A stretch of DNA of 14,221 nucleotides from Acidimicrobiia bacterium (GTDB lineage: Bacteria; Actinomycetota; Acidimicrobiia; Acidimicrobiales; Iamiaceae): assembly GCA_019247975.1 (NCBI GenBank), contig JAFBAD010000273.1, positions 1 through 14,221 of the forward strand. The letters are read 5' to 3'. The notes beneath the pieces were generated by a model. That model was not told where the DNA came from. It saw only the letters and a program-made list of their open reading frames with translations, and made no database searches. Shown here piece after piece: positions 14,108 to 14,221 of the stretch (position 1 is the first letter of the stretch; each line of letters opens with the position of its first letter). The translations under genes and the position numbers were made by a program.

Positions 14108-14221
14108 AATAGCGGTCGGCGGTTTCAAGCGGTGAGCGCGACAAGCTCGTTGAATCGTTCGGCGGGAGTTTGCCAGTCGAGGGTTTTGCGGGGGCGTTCG
14201 TTGAGGAGCGCGGCGATGTCG
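14107..14221 (-). mobile_element. IS30-like insertion sequence, right end only
   Basis: Starts beyond the hydrolase gene and runs off the window. It contains the 3' end of a transposase gene and about 18 nt of non-coding terminal sequence (GCAATAGCGGTCGGCGGT) that could hold part of a terminal inverted repeat. The exact boundary and any target duplication cannot be set without the other end. Confidence 0.55.
14125..14221 (-). CDS. IS30 family transposase, C-terminal 31 codons (partial)
   Basis: Minus-strand frame ending TGA (14127-14125). The visible peptide includes IAALLNERPRKTLDWQTPAE followed by RFNELVALTA. The pattern LN-x-RPRKTL-x-W-x-TPAE is characteristic of the end of IS30-type DDE transposases, just after the catalytic Glu region, which lies outside the window. 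The rest of the gene is cut by the window edge, so intactness is unknown. AT content here is a little higher than in the neighbouring genes, as expected of a mobile element. Confidence 0.8.
   Translation of the reverse strand, partial: DIAALLNERPRKTLDWQTPAERFNELVALTA

Noticed and set aside
1..14221. CRISPR arrays, tRNA, rRNA, phage genes or a defence system
   Set aside because: No regular direct repeats, cloverleaf-like sequences or phage or defence proteins were seen.

Overview
The window is GC-rich, gene-dense and free of tRNA or rRNA genes. Short start/stop overlaps, GTG/TTG starts, leaderless-looking promoters and the protein families (lipoate operon, TIGR01777 epimerase, CaiB/BaiF enzyme, Amidohydro_2 hydrolase) suggest a high-GC actinobacterium. 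My best guess is class Acidimicrobiia, from overall protein style only; no marker gene is present to prove it.

Layout. (1) 1-1047, plus: the 3' part of a polyprenyl-phosphate sugar transferase for exopolysaccharide or wall glycan synthesis. (2) 1048-7372, minus: mscL, a 30-residue one-helix membrane protein, then a lipoate/2-oxoacid dehydrogenase cluster: lpd (E3), E2 acyltransferase, one ORF fusing octanoyltransferase LipB to lipoyl synthase LipA, and an M24 (Xaa-Pro) peptidase. Neighbouring genes overlap or nearly touch. The fused LipB-LipA would make and attach the lipoyl group on the E2, and Lpd would reoxidise it, so the cluster holds both the carrier and its assembly line. (3) 7430-8326, plus: a TIGR01777 NAD(P)-dependent epimerase-like protein, divergent from mscL. 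(4) 8330-11936, minus: amidase, CaiB/BaiF CoA-transferase or racemase, GNAT acetyltransferase and an SDR close to type-2 3-hydroxyacyl-CoA dehydrogenases; these overlap or are 22 nt apart and look like an acyl-CoA/amide catabolic operon. (5) 11960-14091, plus: an uncharacterised domain joined to a cyclic-nucleotide-binding domain, coupled (TGATG) to an Amidohydro_2 hydrolase. (6) 14125-14221, minus: the last 31 codons of an IS30-like transposase running off the window.

The least ordinary signal is a set of roughly 46-52 bp palindromes that lie in or across coding sequence in the lipBA-pepP stretch. One sits in frame inside lipB and accounts for about 17 extra residues, one encodes the tail of LipA, and one supplies the stop codon of the peptidase gene and probably terminates two convergent genes. 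A matching half-palindrome adjoins the IS30-like element at the right end. They look like a small family of palindromic insertion elements tolerated in reading frames, comparable in behaviour to Rickettsia palindromic elements. Other points of note are a probable ACG start for lpd and a 23-bp divergent intergenic region whose two -10 elements overlap.
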